Shown: positions 5,546 through 12,958 of the stretch, piece after piece
Numbering within the stretch: position 1 is the stretch's first letter
How the letters are laid out: the number at the start of each line of letters is the position of its first letter
The notes under the pieces: generated by a model
Told to the model about the DNA's origin: nothing
The model's input: the letters and a program-made list of their open reading frames with translations, nothing else
Database searches by the model: none
DNA from: an uncultured Clostridia bacterium
GTDB lineage: Bacteria > Bacillota > Clostridia > Christensenellales > Borkfalkiaceae
DNA: 15,760 bases
NCBI GenBank assembly: GCA_947632165.1
Contig: CANROI010000014.1
Coordinates: 1 to 15,760 of the forward strand
Reading direction: 5' to 3'
Made by a program: the position numbers and the translations under genes

Positions 5546-6639
5546 AGCAGATCATCCGTCGAGGCGAACAACTCCGAAAAGTCCTTGTCGCCCGTGAGCT
5601 GATAGATCACCGTATTGTCATCGCCCTCGATGAGGAATTTATCTGCGGACAAAATCAAAAGCTCGACCCCGCCCGCGCTCTTCAGAATATAGCGGGGCGC
5701 ATTTTCGGGCAGGCCGTCGTAGACCCGAAATTCAAATTCGCCCAAACCGTAAAAGCCGCCGACCTTCTCACGCTCCTCCGCATAGGTGAAGATCTCATAG
5801 GGATCGTCGGGGGTATAGGTGATGAACGCGTGGCAATTTTCGTCGGGGGCTGTAAATTCAGGCATCTCGCCGTCGAAGCGATAGTATTGCCCGCCGATCC
5901 AAACGGTGCCGTTGGAGATCGTGACGGAATAGGTCTCTTCCGCCGTGATAAAATCGTATCGCACATAACCGCCCCCATCCACTTGCCCCTCGCTTTGGGA
6001 GATGGCATGAAGCGGCGAGGAGAAGAGCCGACAGGCGTTTGCAATATCCGTCCGGTTCGTCGAGTAGGAAATATTTCTCAAATTATGGTATGGCGCAACG
6101 CCGATAAAGGCCTGTTCATAGCGGACCTTGACAATATCCCCCGCTTCGAGCATCCACGGATAGAGTTCGCTCAAAACCGTCTGCTGCGGAAAGTAGAGAT
6201 CGGGGATCTCCATTCCGAACGTCGTGCCGGAGACGGAAAGCCTGTCATACTCCGAAGGGCTCGCCGCCGCAGGATCGGGCAGGAACGTCACCGTGAACAC
6301 GGAGCCGTCCGCCACGTCGAATTGGAAGAGACATGCGCCGTAGCCGACGTCCCGCTGGGGCTTGCCGAGTTTTCGGATGACCTCATCAAGGCGCATCCCG
6401 ACGGTAATTTCACCGCACTGCGCACGACTCGGAAGGGTCTTTTTGTCCCCCTCGAACCAGGTGTAGGGGTCGTCTTTGTCGATCCCCTGCGCCGCGCCGC
6501 CATCGGGAAGACGGCCATAAGTTTCGGAATCCCGAGCCGATTCGTCTCCGCTTTGATCCCCTTTGGGCGCACACGCCGCAAGGGAAAAGAAAAGCGCCCC
6601 GCCGAGCAGACACGAAAGAAATGCGGAAACCTTTTTCAC
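5542..6639 (-). CDS. Putative lipoprotein with a BamE/SmpA-like motif
   Basis: The 365-residue product starts with a lipoprotein signal peptide: KK, a hydrophobic stretch (4-22) and the lipobox LAAC, with Cys23 to be lipidated. A low-complexity, charged linker follows (24-60). Residues 78-101 (ITVGMRLDEVIRKLGKPQRD and on) match the pattern I..GM..dEV...LG.P found at the start of SmpA/OmlA/BamE-type domains, here followed by a beta-rich stretch. The remaining 240 residues are not recognised but look beta-rich and extracellular. The GTG at 6639 is chosen because GGAGG lies six bases upstream and the signal peptide begins there; an upstream extension to 6783 crosses the promoter. It is transcribed alone from the promoter at 6672-6700. 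Confidence 0.85.
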   Translation of the reverse strand: MKKVSAFLSCLLGGALFFSLAACAPKGDQSGDESARDSETYGRLPDGGAAQGIDKDDPYTWFEGDKKTLPSRAQCGEITVGMRLDEVIRKLGKPQRDVGYGACLFQFDVADGSVFTVTFLPDPAAASPSEYDRLSVSGTTFGMEIPDLYFPQQTVLSELYPWMLEAGDIVKVRYEQAFIGVAPYHNLRNISYSTNRTDIANACRLFSSPLHAISQSEGQVDGGGYVRYDFITAEETYSVTISNGTVWIGGQYYRFDGEMPEFTAPDENCHAFITYTPDDPYEIFTYAEEREKVGGFYGLGEFEFRVYDGLPENAPRYILKSAGGVELLILSADKFLIEGDDNTVIYQLTGDKDFSELFASTDDLL

Positions 6640-6671
6640 CGTTGACCTCCAAAGAGACGTTGCATGAAAAC

Positions 6672-6700
6672 ATTGTACCATAAAAAGCGCATTTGCGCAA
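6672..6700 (-). promoter_or_regulatory. Promoter of the lipoprotein gene
   Basis: Read on the minus strand: -35 TTGCGC (6695-6700), 17-base spacer, -10 TACAAT (6672-6677) preceded by TGG, an extended -10. It lies about 33 bases upstream of the GTG start and just after the terminator of the upstream gene. Confidence 0.8.
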
Positions 6701-6727
6701 GAAATATGCGAAAAATTGCCTTTGATA

Positions 6728-6763
6728 CCGCCGCCCCGCGCAAGTATTTGCGCGGGGCGGCGG
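6728..6763 (-). terminator. Strong terminator hairpin after the small unknown gene
   Basis: A perfect 16-bp stem (CCGCCGCCCCGCGCAA, 6728-6743, with its complement 6748-6763) and 4-base loop lie 21 bases past the stop codon of the gene at 6785-7204. Read leftward it is followed by mixed bases and then a T-run at about 6711-6715, not immediately after the stem. It closes the ftsZ-side transcription unit. Confidence 0.78.
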
Positions 6764-6784
6764 CCCTTCTGCAATTTAATCAAT

Positions 6785-7204
6785 TCATCTGTTCTCGGCT
6801 TTGATTTTCGGCGGGAAGGCGGCGGCTATATCGATGAAGTCGTTTTGGGTAATCACCGCATAGAGTTCATCCCGAAAGGAAAAGCCGCAGCTCTCGGATT
6901 TCAGCCACTCCGAAAAGTCAGAATCTCCTCCGACACGGAAGATCGGATTCCCGCAAAAATTCCTTTTGCGGTAGCCCTGCAGGTCTCCGATCTGATGGTA
7001 GGATTGAATCCGCCTCCCCTCGTCACAGATGCGGAGCGCCTCCACAAACCCGAATTCCACCATGAGCACACAGCGCTCCCCCGTCAGAAGGATGCGGGTC
7101 CCGTCCCCGTCCCGCACGACGGAGGTCACTTCGTAGCAATCGTCCGGGACCTCGCCGAACGGCGTAAAATGCACCGCTTGCGTGCAAAACTTCTCTTGCC
7201 GCAT
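6785..7204 (-). CDS. Hypothetical protein, 139 residues
   Basis: I do not recognise this protein. It is soluble, with no signal peptide or membrane segment. The sequence suggests short beta strands (for example RILLTGERCVLMVEFG) and has several Cys (four or more), which could be incidental. The ATG at 7204 is preferred because GGAGG lies five bases before it; a GTG ten codons upstream has no ribosome site. It follows the flavin-reductase-like gene by 55 bases on the same strand with no promoter seen between, so the two are probably co-transcribed. Whether they work together is not shown. Confidence 0.75.
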   Translation of the reverse strand: MRQEKFCTQAVHFTPFGEVPDDCYEVTSVVRDGDGTRILLTGERCVLMVEFGFVEALRICDEGRRIQSYHQIGDLQGYRKRNFCGNPIFRVGGDSDFSEWLKSESCGFSFRDELYAVITQNDFIDIAAAFPPKIKAENR

Positions 7205-7259
7205 ACCCGCCTCCACTGCCGCACGAATACACACACCTTACAAGCGAGCGCGTTTCGTC

Positions 7260-7832
7260 TTATTTTTTCATGAGCGGGGCGCCGCTGTGCCAAGCCTGCC
7301 CCACCTTTTCGCCGATCGCATAGTAGCCGTTCTGCATCTGATCGAACACAAACGCATTGAGCTTTTTGGGATCGACTTTGCCCTTTCCGTCGAGCACCTT
7401 CTCGTCGGCGAGGACGTTTACGATCTCGCCCAAAACGCGGTAACCCGACTTCTCCTCCCCCATCTGTACGACCTTGCACTCGAGCGTGAGCGGGAACTCC
7501 TCGATGACGGGCGCGTCCACCTTCTTGCTCCTGACGGCGGTGAGCCCCGTGCGCTCGAACTTATCCCCCATCTTGTTGCCTGTGGCGATGCCGAAGAAGT
7601 CCGCCTCGGCGATGTGGGGAACGTCCGCGATCGACAGGGTAAACGCCCCTCTCTTCTTGAGGTTCTCCGTCGTCTTATGGTCCTCGCTGATGTTGAGCGC
7701 CACCAGGTTCTCGGCGCAGATGCCGCCCCATGCCATGTTCATGACGTCTACCTTGCCGTCCTCGCCATAGGTCGCGATGAGCAGTACGGGCATCGGGAAT
7801 ACATAGGGCTTTACGCCCAAGTCTTTTAACAT
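7260..7832 (-). CDS. Flavin reductase-like FMN-binding protein
   Basis: The 190-residue protein has the features of the flavin reductase-like domain (split-barrel fold, flavoredoxin/DIM6-NTAB type). They are an N-terminal PVLLIATYGEDGKVDVMNMAW (about 15-35), VALNISEDHKTTENLKKRGAFTLSIA (about 44-69) where FMN phosphate contacts usually fall, the FFGIATG block (79-85), and LECKVVQM...YRVLGEIVNV (117-140). Such proteins bind FMN and act in NAD(P)H-dependent flavin reduction or electron transfer; the substrate here is unknown. The ATG at 7832 is set by AAGGAGG six bases upstream, giving the normal family length. It lies 69 bases downstream of ftsZ, with a hairpin between. Confidence 0.92.
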   Translation of the reverse strand: MLKDLGVKPYVFPMPVLLIATYGEDGKVDVMNMAWGGICAENLVALNISEDHKTTENLKKRGAFTLSIADVPHIAEADFFGIATGNKMGDKFERTGLTAVRSKKVDAPVIEEFPLTLECKVVQMGEEKSGYRVLGEIVNVLADEKVLDGKGKVDPKKLNAFVFDQMQNGYYAIGEKVGQAWHSGAPLMKK

Positions 7833-7860
7833 ATCTTGCCTCCTTGATGATTGATCATAA

Positions 7861-7881
7861 CGCCCCGGCGATGCCGGGGCG
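7861..7881 (-). terminator. Hairpin behind ftsZ, weak or partial terminator
   Basis: CGCCCCGGC and GCCGGGGCG form a perfect 9-bp stem with a 3-base loop, 20 bases after the ftsZ stop. Read leftward it is followed by TTATGAT, a poor T-run, and then the ribosome site of the next gene. It may end or reduce most ftsZ transcripts, or protect their 3' end. No promoter for the next gene is seen. Confidence 0.5.
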
Positions 7882-7901
7882 CGTTCCATGCCGCAATGGC
7901 C

Positions 7902-9488
7902 TTATTTCTTCTTGCCGATGAGCCTTCTCACGAAGTCCGGAAGCTGACGGTCGCGGGGTTCTGCCTCGAACTCTTCGTCTACATCAGCATCCTCGACGGG
8001 AGGCGCGTTCCGCTGCGGCTGCTGCGCATAGGGCGCGTTCGCGTTGAATCCCTGCGGCTGCTGCGCGGGCTGCTGGGGATAGCCGTAGCCGCCGTTCTGC
8101 GGCTGCTGAGCGGGCTGCTGCTGGAAACCCTGCCCGCCGAACTGCTGCGGCGCCTGCTGCTGGGGATAGCCATAGCCGCCGTTCTGCGGCTGTTGTGCGG
8201 GCTGCTGCGGCATCCTCTGGGGCTGTGCGGGCTGCTGATAGCCGCCCTGCATATTCTGCTGGAAACCGCCCTGCTGCGCGGGCTGTGCGAAGGGCGAAGG
8301 CTCGAACCTGCGGGGTTGTGCGGGCTGGCCCGTTCTCTGGGGCTGTGCGGGCTGCTGATAGCCGCCGAGCCCGCCCTGCCGCTGAGGCGGCTGCTGGGGC
8401 GCCGAGGTGCGGGGCTGCTGGAAGCCGGGCTGGATCCCTGCCGAGCGCGTCGTCTCCGCGCGCAGCCCGTTGGAGGGAAAGCCCGTCGCGATGACGGTGA
8501 CCTCCACTTCGTCGCTGATATTCTCGTCGATGCAGGCACCGAAGATGATGTTTGCGGAATAGTCCACAACGCTGTGGATGAGGTTTGCGGCGAGCTTCAC
8601 CTCGTCGAAGGTGAGGTCGTTGCCGCCGACGACGTTCAGGATGACGCCCGTAGCGCCCTCGATCGTCGTCTCGAGCAGGGGGCAGTTGACGGCGAGGCGC
8701 ACCGCCTCGACGATCCTGTTCTCGCCCTTGGCGACGCCCACGCCCATGTGCGCGAGCCCCTTATCCTTGAGAATGGTCTTGACGTCCGCGAAGTCGAGGT
8801 TGATGAGCGCGGGCGTGACGATGAGATCCGCGATCCCGCGGATGCCCTGTTTGAGCACCTCGTCCGCCACGCGGAGCGCCTCGGACATGGGCGCGTTCTT
8901 GGGAACGACGTCGCCGATCTTCTCGTTGGGGATGATGATGAGGGTATCGACGTACTTTCTGAGGTTATCGAGCCCCTTCATCGTGTTGTCCATTCTGCGC
9001 TTGCCCTCGAAGGAGAAGGGCTCCGTGACGACCGCGACCGTGAGGATCTTGAGATCCTTCGCGATCTTGGCGATGACGGGCGCCGCGCCCGTGCCCGTGC
9101 CGCCGCCCATGCCGGCCGTGATGAACAGAAGGTCGGTCTGCTCGACGGCTTTCACGAGTTCGTCTTTATTTTCCTCTGCGGCGGCTCTGCCGATCTCGGG
9201 ATCCGCGCCCGCGCCGAGCCCCTTCGTAAGGCGCGCGCCGATCTGGATCCGGACCTCTGCCTTGCTGCAGGCGAGGATCTGCGCGTCCGTATTGACCGCC
9301 ACGTATTCGGCGCTCGTGATGCCCGCGTCGATCATGCGGTTCACGGCGTTGTTGCCGGCGCCGCCTACGCCGATCACCTTGATGCGCGCCCTGCCCGTGT
9401 ATTCCGGATCCTGCGGAACGGGAGGGATATGCATCGGCGAACGGTCCGAGTTATCTCTTCCCACATAGGGGTTATTGTCGTTGAACAT
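7902..9488 (-). CDS. ftsZ: Cell division GTPase FtsZ with very long Gln/Pro-rich linker
   Basis: This is the tubulin-like GTPase that forms the division ring. Of 528 residues, the core spans about 34-338. It contains GVGGAGNNAVNRM (40-52), VAVNTDAQ, the signature GMGGGTGTGAAP (126-137), the T7 loop NLDFADV (230-236) and the GATGVILNVVGG region. FtsZ is usually about 350-400 residues; the excess is a linker (about 352-497) made mostly of Gln, Pro, Gly, Ala and Tyr with internal repeats, then an acidic patch (VEDADVDEEFEAE). The conserved C-terminal peptide RQLPDFVRRL and a KKK end follow, the part that normally binds FtsA and SepF. The N-terminus carries about 20 extra polar residues. Translation starts four bases after the ftsA stop codon, with GGAGG inside the end of ftsA. 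Confidence 0.98.
   Translation of the reverse strand: MFNDNNPYVGRDNSDRSPMHIPPVPQDPEYTGRARIKVIGVGGAGNNAVNRMIDAGITSAEYVAVNTDAQILACSKAEVRIQIGARLTKGLGAGADPEIGRAAAEENKDELVKAVEQTDLLFITAGMGGGTGTGAAPVIAKIAKDLKILTVAVVTEPFSFEGKRRMDNTMKGLDNLRKYVDTLIIIPNEKIGDVVPKNAPMSEALRVADEVLKQGIRGIADLIVTPALINLDFADVKTILKDKGLAHMGVGVAKGENRIVEAVRLAVNCPLLETTIEGATGVILNVVGGNDLTFDEVKLAANLIHSVVDYSANIIFGACIDENISDEVEVTVIATGFPSNGLRAETTRSAGIQPGFQQPRTSAPQQPPQRQGGLGGYQQPAQPQRTGQPAQPRRFEPSPFAQPAQQGGFQQNMQGGYQQPAQPQRMPQQPAQQPQNGGYGYPQQQAPQQFGGQGFQQQPAQQPQNGGYGYPQQPAQQPQGFNANAPYAQQPQRNAPPVEDADVDEEFEAEPRDRQLPDFVRRLIGKKK
8070..8201 (-). repeat. Imperfect repeats in the ftsZ linker
   Basis: The peptide PAQQPQNGGYGYPQQ occurs at residues 430-444 and again at 459-473 (DNA about 8158-8201 and 8070-8114) with nearly identical codons. 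A second repeated unit, GGYQQPAQPQR, lies upstream at residues 376-386 and 415-425. Near-identical DNA suggests recent duplication, so length may vary among strains. Confidence 0.75.
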
Positions 9489-9492
9489 AAAT

Positions 9493-10647
9493 TTAACCTC
9501 CGAATACGTTTAATAGTCTGTTGTATAGAGACCCGCTCATGCGGTTATCTTCGCAAGCCATGTCGATGAGGGAAATGCGCGAGCTCATCGAGGGTTTGTT
9601 ATAGTAGGGCAGATCGGGCGCCAGCTGTTCGCACACGCAGTTCAGCCGCTTGGAAATGTGTTCGACCGAGCCGCGGATCCCGTCGAGCCCCTCGCCCGTG
9701 ATGTAGAGGGGCTTGGAATCGAGCTCCTTGCCCGAACATTCCTCCAAAAAAGCGCTCACGGCCTCGCACAGCTCGTCCAGCCCGGCCTTGATCTCTTCAT
9801 TGAGCTCCTCCGCCGCGACTTCGTACGACGCGCCGCGGAAGGTAAATTCGCGGCTCTTCGCCTCCTTCCTGAGATAGAGGTTGGAGCGGGTGAGAAGCGC
9901 GACCGCCGCCTCGTAGGGCAGTTTGAAGCGCTGCATGAGCCGCACGGCGATCTGCCCCTGCCCCGCCCAGAAGGTGCGCTGCGCGAGCACACCGCCGCCG
10001 AGGAGGACGCTGACCGTCGAAGAGAGAAAACCGACGTCGAGGAAGAGCGCATATTCGTCCCGCGTTTCGGGCGGGATGAGATAGGAGGCCATCGCAAGCT
10101 GCGTGGGCAGATAGCGGAGCGTGATCTTCGATCTCGAGAAGATGCGTTCAACCGTGTTTGCGAAGTACTCCGCACAGTAGAAATAGGAGAGGATGCCCGA
10201 GAGCCCCGTGGAATAGAGCCCCGTGGGATTGGCGACGCGGCGGTTGTCTGCCGTCGTGTAGATCATGCTGGTCACGCGGATGAAGCGGTAGCCCTTGATC
10301 TTCTCCTTCCCGCTCTCAAAGAGCGACTCGATCTCACGGCTCCCGATCTTGAGCTTTTTCGGAAAACCGAGCGTCTGTTCCTTGGGGACGACCTTCAGGA
10401 ACTCTCCGGGGACGCCGACATAAAGCGTCTTGACTTTCTCGCCGCAGATCTGTTCCACGGCAGAGAGGGCCTGCGTCACCGCACGGGAGAGATCGTCCGC
10501 ATCGTAAAACTCGCCTTCCTGATACCCGCCGTAGGGCTCGGTCTTGCTCGCCTTGAAAACGAACGTGTGATTGACGCCGCGCTCCCCGATGAAGATCGCC
10601 ACTTCCGAGGAACGGATATCCAAAACCGCTACGCTCCGTCCTGCCAT
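9493..10647 (-). CDS. ftsA: FtsA-like cell division protein, divergent and short
   Basis: FtsA is the actin-like protein that ties FtsZ to the membrane. This 384-residue protein, shorter than the usual 410-440, sits directly before ftsZ. It has an actin-fold layout: LDIRSSE at 9-15 where phosphate-1 normally reads DIGTS, LDVGFLSSTV at 203-212 where phosphate-2 is normally DIGGGTTD, and TGEGLDG at 317-323 where the adenosine motif is usually TGGGA. The glycines expected for ATP contact are thus partly missing. The C-terminus (369-384, SGSLYNRLLNVFGG) fits the amphipathic membrane-binding helix of FtsA. A GAGGG site precedes the ATG. Assignment rests on fold motifs, the end helix and position; sequence divergence keeps it short of certain. 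Confidence 0.88.
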   Translation of the reverse strand: MAGRSVAVLDIRSSEVAIFIGERGVNHTFVFKASKTEPYGGYQEGEFYDADDLSRAVTQALSAVEQICGEKVKTLYVGVPGEFLKVVPKEQTLGFPKKLKIGSREIESLFESGKEKIKGYRFIRVTSMIYTTADNRRVANPTGLYSTGLSGILSYFYCAEYFANTVERIFSRSKITLRYLPTQLAMASYLIPPETRDEYALFLDVGFLSSTVSVLLGGGVLAQRTFWAGQGQIAVRLMQRFKLPYEAAVALLTRSNLYLRKEAKSREFTFRGASYEVAAEELNEEIKAGLDELCEAVSAFLEECSGKELDSKPLYITGEGLDGIRGSVEHISKRLNCVCEQLAPDLPYYNKPSMSSRISLIDMACEDNRMSGSLYNRLLNVFGG

Positions 10648-10676
10648 AGTTTTTCCCTCGTGTAGATTCTTTCATA

Positions 10677-10705
10677 ATTATAACAAAATATGCCGCCTGT
10701 GTCAA
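10677..10705 (-). promoter_or_regulatory. Promoter of ftsA-ftsZ
   Basis: Read on the minus strand: perfect -35 TTGACA (10700-10705), 17-base spacer, perfect -10 TATAAT (10677-10682) preceded by TGT, an extended -10. The predicted start leaves a leader of about 25 bases before the ftsA ATG. It is the strongest-looking promoter in the window and gives ftsAZ expression independent of the upstream cell-wall genes. Confidence 0.92.
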
Positions 10706-10758
10706 GAGATTGGCACAATATTTTCAAGTGTAAGCGTGCATTTCTTTTTATAAAGGGA

Positions 10759-10790
10759 ACCGCGGACGCCCGGCCATGGGCGTCCGCGGT
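10759..10790 (-). terminator. Terminator after divIB
   Basis: ACCGCGGACGCCC (10759-10771) pairs perfectly with GGGCGTCCGCGGT (10778-10790), 13 bp with a 6-base loop, 16 bases past the divIB stop. Read leftward it is followed by TCCCTTTATAAAAAG, a modest T-run. On the plus strand it is followed by GAGTTTTTG, but no rightward gene needs it. Confidence 0.78.
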
Positions 10791-10806
10791 GAGTTTTTGA
10801 AGGTTT

Positions 10807-11625
10807 TTATGCGCGGAAGGAACTCTGCTCGTGATGTTCGCTGACCGTGTAGGGCCTTTCAGCGTCCGACGGATCGAGGAGATCCATGACGTCGAAGAAG
10901 CCGTACATGCGCTGCGCGTCCGTGAGCGAAAGATACTTGCGGAGCATATCCTCCGCCTTTTCGGTGGTATAGCTTTGGGGATCGTACACCTCCATGCAGA
11001 CGCCCTCCCGCATCCTGATGCGCAGGAAGCAGTCCTTCTCGACCGGATTGCCCGTATCGATGAGAGAGATGCTCTCGATGTTGGCGCGGGCGTCGCCGAG
11101 CTCGTCCCAAAAGACGTCCGCAAAGGCGAGCGCCGCTTCGAAAAAGTCCCCCCGCACGACCTCGCCGGGCTGCGTATCCGCGAACACAAAGCCGTCGAAG
11201 AGGATGTTCTCCCCCTTGCGGCGGTTTTCGTTCGTGCTCTTGTCATAGAGATATCTCCCCTCCTCGTCGAGCACGGCGAAGAGCCCGTTGTCGGCGCGGC
11301 GGAACGCGAATGCCTCCTTGCGCTCGGTGACCGCCACGGTGACGGTGCGCGGGAACTCCTTCTCCGCCTTTTCGAGTTTGAAGGCGGGGTACGCCGCCAG
11401 GACGGGGTCCATCTCCTCGAGCTTGACAAACGTGGTGCTCTTGCCGATAAACAGGTCCTCGAGTTTTTCTTGCAGCACAACGGCGTCCTCGGCGCCCTGC
11501 TCGGAGAGCACGGTGAAGTTGACCTTGACGTCCGTCACCGTAAACACGGCGTTGAGCGCCGCTCCGATCACCGCCCCGAGCAGAACGAGCCCGATCGCGG
11601 TGGCAAGCAAATACTTTTTTTTCAT
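10807..11625 (-). CDS. divIB: Division protein DivIB/FtsQ
   Basis: This bitopic divisome protein links the FtsL/FtsB(DivIC) complex to septal wall synthesis. The 272 residues comprise a short basic cytoplasmic start (MKKK), one membrane segment (5-27), a POTRA-type domain (about 28-105) and a beta domain to the C-terminus. POTRA features include FTVTDVKVNF, the GKSTTFVKLEEM block, and FPRTVTVAVTERKEAFAF (91-108), the usual 'wP.tl.v.v.Er.p.A' pattern. The ATG at 11625 is chosen because AAGGAGGT lies five bases upstream and the membrane segment follows at once; a longer frame has no site. It follows murA by 34 bases and ends the murD-side transcription unit. Confidence 0.93.
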   Translation of the reverse strand: MKKKYLLATAIGLVLLGAVIGAALNAVFTVTDVKVNFTVLSEQGAEDAVVLQEKLEDLFIGKSTTFVKLEEMDPVLAAYPAFKLEKAEKEFPRTVTVAVTERKEAFAFRRADNGLFAVLDEEGRYLYDKSTNENRRKGENILFDGFVFADTQPGEVVRGDFFEAALAFADVFWDELGDARANIESISLIDTGNPVEKDCFLRIRMREGVCMEVYDPQSYTTEKAEDMLRKYLSLTDAQRMYGFFDVMDLLDPSDAERPYTVSEHHEQSSFRA

Positions 11626-11659
11626 GAATGACCTCCTTACCGGCGCCCCCCATGAAGGG

Positions 11660-12916
11660 TCAGACGCGCACCCTGCGGATACGGGCGCCGAGCGATTTGA
11701 GTTTCCCCTGCAGATCGGCATATCCGCGGTCCACATGCGACAGATCGAGCACCTCGCTCGTTCCCTCTGCGCCGAGCGCCGCGAGGACGAGCGCCGCGCC
11801 CCCTCTCAGATCCCCCGCGACGAGGGAGGCGCCATGCAGGCGGGGCACCCCGCGCACGAAGGCGTTCCTACCCTTCACCTCGATATCCGCCCCCATCTTT
11901 CTGAGCTCCGGGACATACTTATAGCGGGTCTCGAAGAGATTTTCGACGATGAGCGCCCCGCCCTCGGCGCCGCTGTTGAGCGCCGTCGCCTGTGCCTGCA
12001 GGTCGGTGGGAAAGCCCGGGAAGGGCATCGTCTCGATGCGGCGGTTGCATTTGAGCCTGCCGCTGCTTTCAATTCTTATTTTATCATTTTTTGTATGGAT
12101 TTTGCAACCGTTTTCACGCAATTTATGTAGAAGCAAACGGATATTTTCCGCTTCGACGCCCACGACCTCCGTTTCGCCGCCGCAGATCGCGCAGGCGATC
12201 AGGTAGGTCCCCGCCTCGATGCGGTCCTTGATGGGCAGATAGGTCACTCCGCGGAGGGCCGTGACCCCCTCGATCTCTATGAGATCCGTGCCCGCGCCCC
12301 TGACCTTCGCCCCCATCGCGTTGAGGAAGTTCTGCAGATCCACGATCTCGGGCTCTTTGGCGGCGCCCTGCAGAGTGGTCCTTCCCTCCGCCTTGACGGC
12401 GGCGAGCATGATGTTCTCCGTCGCGCCCACGCTGGGGAAGTCGAGCGCGATCTCCGCGCCGCGCAGCACGTCGCATTTGCAGCAGATACGGCCGTCGGAC
12501 TCCCCGATCTCGACGCCCAGCCGCCTGAGCGCCGAAAGGTGCAGATCGATGGGCCTTAAGCCGATGTCGCAGCCGCCGGGATAGGCGATCTCCGCGCGGC
12601 GGAACCGGGTGAGCAGGGAACCGAGCATGAACACCGAAGAGCGGAGCTCCTTCGTGAGGGAGGAAGAAATTTCATGGCAGGAAGCGTTTGAGCTGTCTAT
12701 GGTAACGTCGCCGCCGCGGAAGCGCACCCCGGCGCCGAGCTCGCGCAGGATCTGCGCCATGCAGCTCACGTCTGCGATCTCGGGCACCTCGCGGATCGTC
12801 ACTTGTTTCTCCGTTAAAACAGACGCGGCGAGAAGCGGCAGGACGGAATTCTTCGCGGATTGCGCGCGAATGCTTCCGGAGAGCCGCCTCCCCCCGTCTA
12901 TGATAAATTTATCCAT
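11660..12916 (-). CDS. murA: UDP-N-acetylglucosamine 1-carboxyvinyltransferase MurA
   Basis: It transfers enolpyruvate from PEP to UDP-GlcNAc, the first committed step of peptidoglycan synthesis, in the cytoplasm. The protein is 418 residues, the family length. Visible active-site residues are Lys22 and Asn23 in SAKN, the catalytic Cys116 in PGGCDIGLRPIDLHL (target of fosfomycin in related enzymes, suggesting sensitivity), Asp305 in PGFPTDLQAQ and Arg397 in DLSHVDRGYADLQGKL. The ATG at 12916 has AAGGAG seven bases upstream. It follows ftsW by 91 bases and precedes divIB. Bases about 12065-12125, coding residues about 265-285, are strikingly AT-rich against the rest of the gene. Confidence 0.98.
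   Translation of the reverse strand: MDKFIIDGGRRLSGSIRAQSAKNSVLPLLAASVLTEKQVTIREVPEIADVSCMAQILRELGAGVRFRGGDVTIDSSNASCHEISSSLTKELRSSVFMLGSLLTRFRRAEIAYPGGCDIGLRPIDLHLSALRRLGVEIGESDGRICCKCDVLRGAEIALDFPSVGATENIMLAAVKAEGRTTLQGAAKEPEIVDLQNFLNAMGAKVRGAGTDLIEIEGVTALRGVTYLPIKDRIEAGTYLIACAICGGETEVVGVEAENIRLLLHKLRENGCKIHTKNDKIRIESSGRLKCNRRIETMPFPGFPTDLQAQATALNSGAEGGALIVENLFETRYKYVPELRKMGADIEVKGRNAFVRGVPRLHGASLVAGDLRGGAALVLAALGAEGTSEVLDLSHVDRGYADLQGKLKSLGARIRRVRV
12078..12107 (-). promoter_or_regulatory. Candidate internal promoter within murA
   Basis: Read on the minus strand: -35 TTGCAA (12102-12107), 18-base spacer, -10 TAAAAT (12078-12083) preceded by TGA. It falls in the AT-rich patch of murA and points toward divIB, about 450 bases upstream of its start. 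It might give divIB extra expression. It could equally be a chance match in AT-rich coding sequence. Confidence 0.4.
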
Positions 12917-12933
12917 AAGTCATCTCCTTACGC

Positions 12934-12958
12934 TCGGGCAGGGGCAAAGCCCTGCCGA
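12934..12958 (-). other. Hairpin just before the murA ribosome site
   Basis: TCGGGCAGGG and CCCTGCCGA pair over 9 bp with one bulged G and a 6-base loop. The hairpin ends three or four bases before the AAGGAG of murA in the murA transcript. It has no T-run. It could influence murA translation or mark where a gene was lost between ftsW and murA. Confidence 0.45.

Noticed and set aside
8030..8420. CTG-rich tract considered as a microsatellite or CRISPR-like array
   Set aside because: The repeat units are in frame with the FtsZ linker and have no regular spacers. They are coding repeats.
7851..9569. Plus-strand frame opposite ftsZ (572 codons)
   Set aside because: It is antisense to ftsZ. Its Leu/Arg-rich repeats simply mirror the CTG/CAG-rich codons of the FtsZ linker.
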